Positions 62,965 through 64,000 of a DNA stretch of 64,000 nucleotides are shown one piece after another. The stretch is from Hungatella sp. UBA3048. GTDB lineage: Bacteria > Bacillota > Clostridia > Lachnospirales > Lachnospiraceae. Position numbers and translations under genes: made by a program. The stretch covers positions 143,263-207,262 of the forward strand of contig DFCS01000029.1 in NCBI GenBank assembly GCA_002367105.1, in the 5' to 3' direction. How positions within the stretch are numbered: position 1 is the stretch's first letter; each line of letters starts with the position of its first letter. The notes below the pieces were generated by a model. The model did not search any database and had not been told where the DNA came from. It saw only the letters and a list, made by a program, of their open reading frames with translations.

Positions 62965-63384
62965 ATGCCAACATTTAACCAGTTAGTAAGAAAGGGTAGA
63001 CAGACAAGCGCAAAGAAATCTCAGGCACCAGCTCTGCAGAAGGGTTACAACTCTTTACAGAAGAGGGCAACTGATATTTCTGCTCCACAGAAGAGGGGCG
63101 TTTGCACGGCAGTTAAAACTGCTACACCTAAAAAGCCTAACTCAGCTCTTAGAAAGATCGCCAGAGTACGTCTTTCTAATGGCATCGAAGTAACAAGTTA
63201 CATCCCAGGTGAAGGTCATAACCTTCAGGAGCATAGCGTTGTTTTAATCCGTGGCGGTAGAGTAAAAGACTTACCAGGTACCAGATACCATATCGTCAGA
63301 GGTACACTTGATACCGCTGGAGTAGCGAACAGAAGACAGGCTCGTTCCAAGTATGGTGCAAAGAGACCGAAAGAGAAAAAATAA
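62965..63384 (+). CDS. rpsL: 30S ribosomal protein S12
   Basis: A 139-residue S12, with the longer N-terminal loop of Firmicutes versus E. coli (124 residues). The decoding-site loops TPKKPNSALRK and GGRVKDLPG are wild-type, so no streptomycin-resistance change is seen. AGGAGGTGA lies before ATG 62965; an earlier ATG at 62956 is inside this site and is rejected. rpsG follows after a 179-base structured gap. Confidence 0.98.
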   Translation: MPTFNQLVRKGRQTSAKKSQAPALQKGYNSLQKRATDISAPQKRGVCTAVKTATPKKPNSALRKIARVRLSNGIEVTSYIPGEGHNLQEHSVVLIRGGRVKDLPGTRYHIVRGTLDTAGVANRRQARSKYGAKRPKEKK

Positions 63385-63563
63385 TTAGACCACACATTTG
63401 AATTTCTAGTGCCGGACTTTAGATATTGAACCTGTAGGTTGCAGGATTATATATTATAGATACCGAGCGCGAACGCAACTTGAATGTTTGTGAGTACCTA
63501 GGATCTAATGAATAGCCGATTAGTCGGTAAAGGCTGAACGGCCATATTAAGGAGGGAAGTAAC
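63385..63563. other. rpsL-rpsG intercistronic leader
   Basis: 179 bases without a gene, unusually long for this operon. It contains possible pairings, e.g. GCCGATTAGTCGG with nearby GGCTGAACGGCC, and ends in GGAGGG 8 bases before the rpsG GTG. In E. coli, S7 binds this intercistronic region to regulate translation; a similar S7 site here is inferred only. Confidence 0.45.
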
Positions 63564-64000
63564 GTGCCACGTAAAGGACATACTCAAAAAAGAGACGTAT
63601 TAGTGGATCCGCTTTACAATAACAAAGTTGTTACAAAGCTGATCAACAACATTATGTATGATGGTAAAAAGGGTGTTGCTCAGAAGATCGTATACGGTGC
63701 ATTTACCCGTGTAGAAGAAAAGACCGGCAAACCAGCCGTTGAAGTATTCGAAGAAGCAATGAACAACATTATGCCTGTACTTGAAGTAAAGGCAAAACGT
63801 ATCGGCGGAGCTACCTATCAGGTGCCGATCGAAGTAAGACCGGAAAGAAGACAGACTTTAGCCTTAAGATGGATTACTCTGTTCTCTCGTAAGAGAGGCG
63901 AAAAGACTCAGGAAGAAAGACTTGCAAATGAGATTATGGATGCTGCCAACAACACCGGTGCTGCTGTAAAGAAGAAAGAAGATATGCACAAGATGGCTGA
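63564..64000 (+). CDS. rpsG: 30S ribosomal protein S7, 5' part
   Basis: The first 145 codons of S7, cut by the window edge (family length about 156). It begins with GTG: MPRKGHTQKRDVLVDPLYNN, and has the conserved GGATYQVPIEVRPERRQTLA and LRWITLFSRKRG. S7 nucleates the 30S head by binding the 3' domain of 16S rRNA. GGAGGG lies 8 bases before the GTG, which decides the start. Confidence 0.97.
   Translation, partial: MPRKGHTQKRDVLVDPLYNNKVVTKLINNIMYDGKKGVAQKIVYGAFTRVEEKTGKPAVEVFEEAMNNIMPVLEVKAKRIGGATYQVPIEVRPERRQTLALRWITLFSRKRGEKTQEERLANEIMDAANNTGAAVKKKEDMHKMA

Noticed and set aside
1..64000. CRISPR arrays, tRNA or rRNA genes, intact insertion sequences
   Set aside because: Tandem repeats at 5175-5275 have a 20-bp period without spacers, and no transposase, tRNA cloverleaf or rRNA sequence was recognised by eye.

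Overview
The window looks like chromosome from a spore-forming, monoderm, moderately GC member of the Lachnospiraceae (Lacrimispora / Clostridium saccharolyticum type). The support is a spoIIR gene, a secreted protein with choline-binding-type cell-wall repeats, no outer-membrane biogenesis genes, strong AGGAGG ribosome sites, Firmicutes-type rpoB, rpoC and rpsL, and many short intrinsic terminators. The genus is an inference. I see no rRNA, tRNA, CRISPR array or intact IS element.

Layout. 0-1.6 kb: end of a surface-glycan cluster (3' part of an RfbH/E1-type dehydrase, then a LicD-family gene). 1.7-12 kb: individual transport and regulation units (BCCT transporter, lipoprotein, zinc phospholipase C-like protein, AGCS amino-acid symporter, AraC regulators, a variant ClpP, a two-gene ABC exporter). 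12.2-16.5 kb: a decaying zone with a thioredoxin-fold DUF255 gene broken by an in-frame insertion carrying two stops, a 5'-truncated KdgT-type permease, and an intact penicillin V acylase-like Ntn hydrolase. 16.8-20.5 kb: cyclophilin, acetyltransferase, membrane proteins and a small alarmone synthetase. 20.5-26.6 kb: a complete ribose regulon (LacI regulator divergent from rbsK-rbsD-rbsA-rbsC-rbsB) with a canonical promoter and two palindromic operators. 26.8-35.5 kb: a xylo-oligosaccharide locus (binding protein, two permeases, YesM/YesN-type sensor and regulator, GH120 beta-xylosidase). 35.6-37.5 kb: ispE, a GntR regulator and a 62-residue protein. 37.5-45 kb: a TetR-controlled RND efflux operon ending in two tandem TolC-like secreted proteins, which is unexpected in a monoderm. 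45-48 kb: spoIIR divergent from ddl-murI-DUF1934. 48.1-53.1 kb: an AAA ATPase with an altered Walker B, two tandem tyrosine recombinases, and a divergent repeat-rich cell-wall protein. 53.3-64 kb: sodA, a small membrane protein, rpoB-rpoC, rpsL and the start of rpsG.

How the parts work together. The ribose and xylo-oligosaccharide loci import and process plant-derived pentoses: RbsK and RbsD feed ribose 5-phosphate, while the GH120 enzyme splits imported xylo-oligosaccharides under control of the two-component pair. The RND operon has a near-perfect inverted repeat overlapping a consensus promoter just upstream of its TetR gene, so autoregulation is the simplest reading. The most interesting features are the twin TolC-like proteins, the twin recombinases beside a surface protein, a recurring stem-loop cassette that carries ribosome-binding sequence in front of start codons, and a highly structured repeat tract upstream of the phospholipase-like gene.
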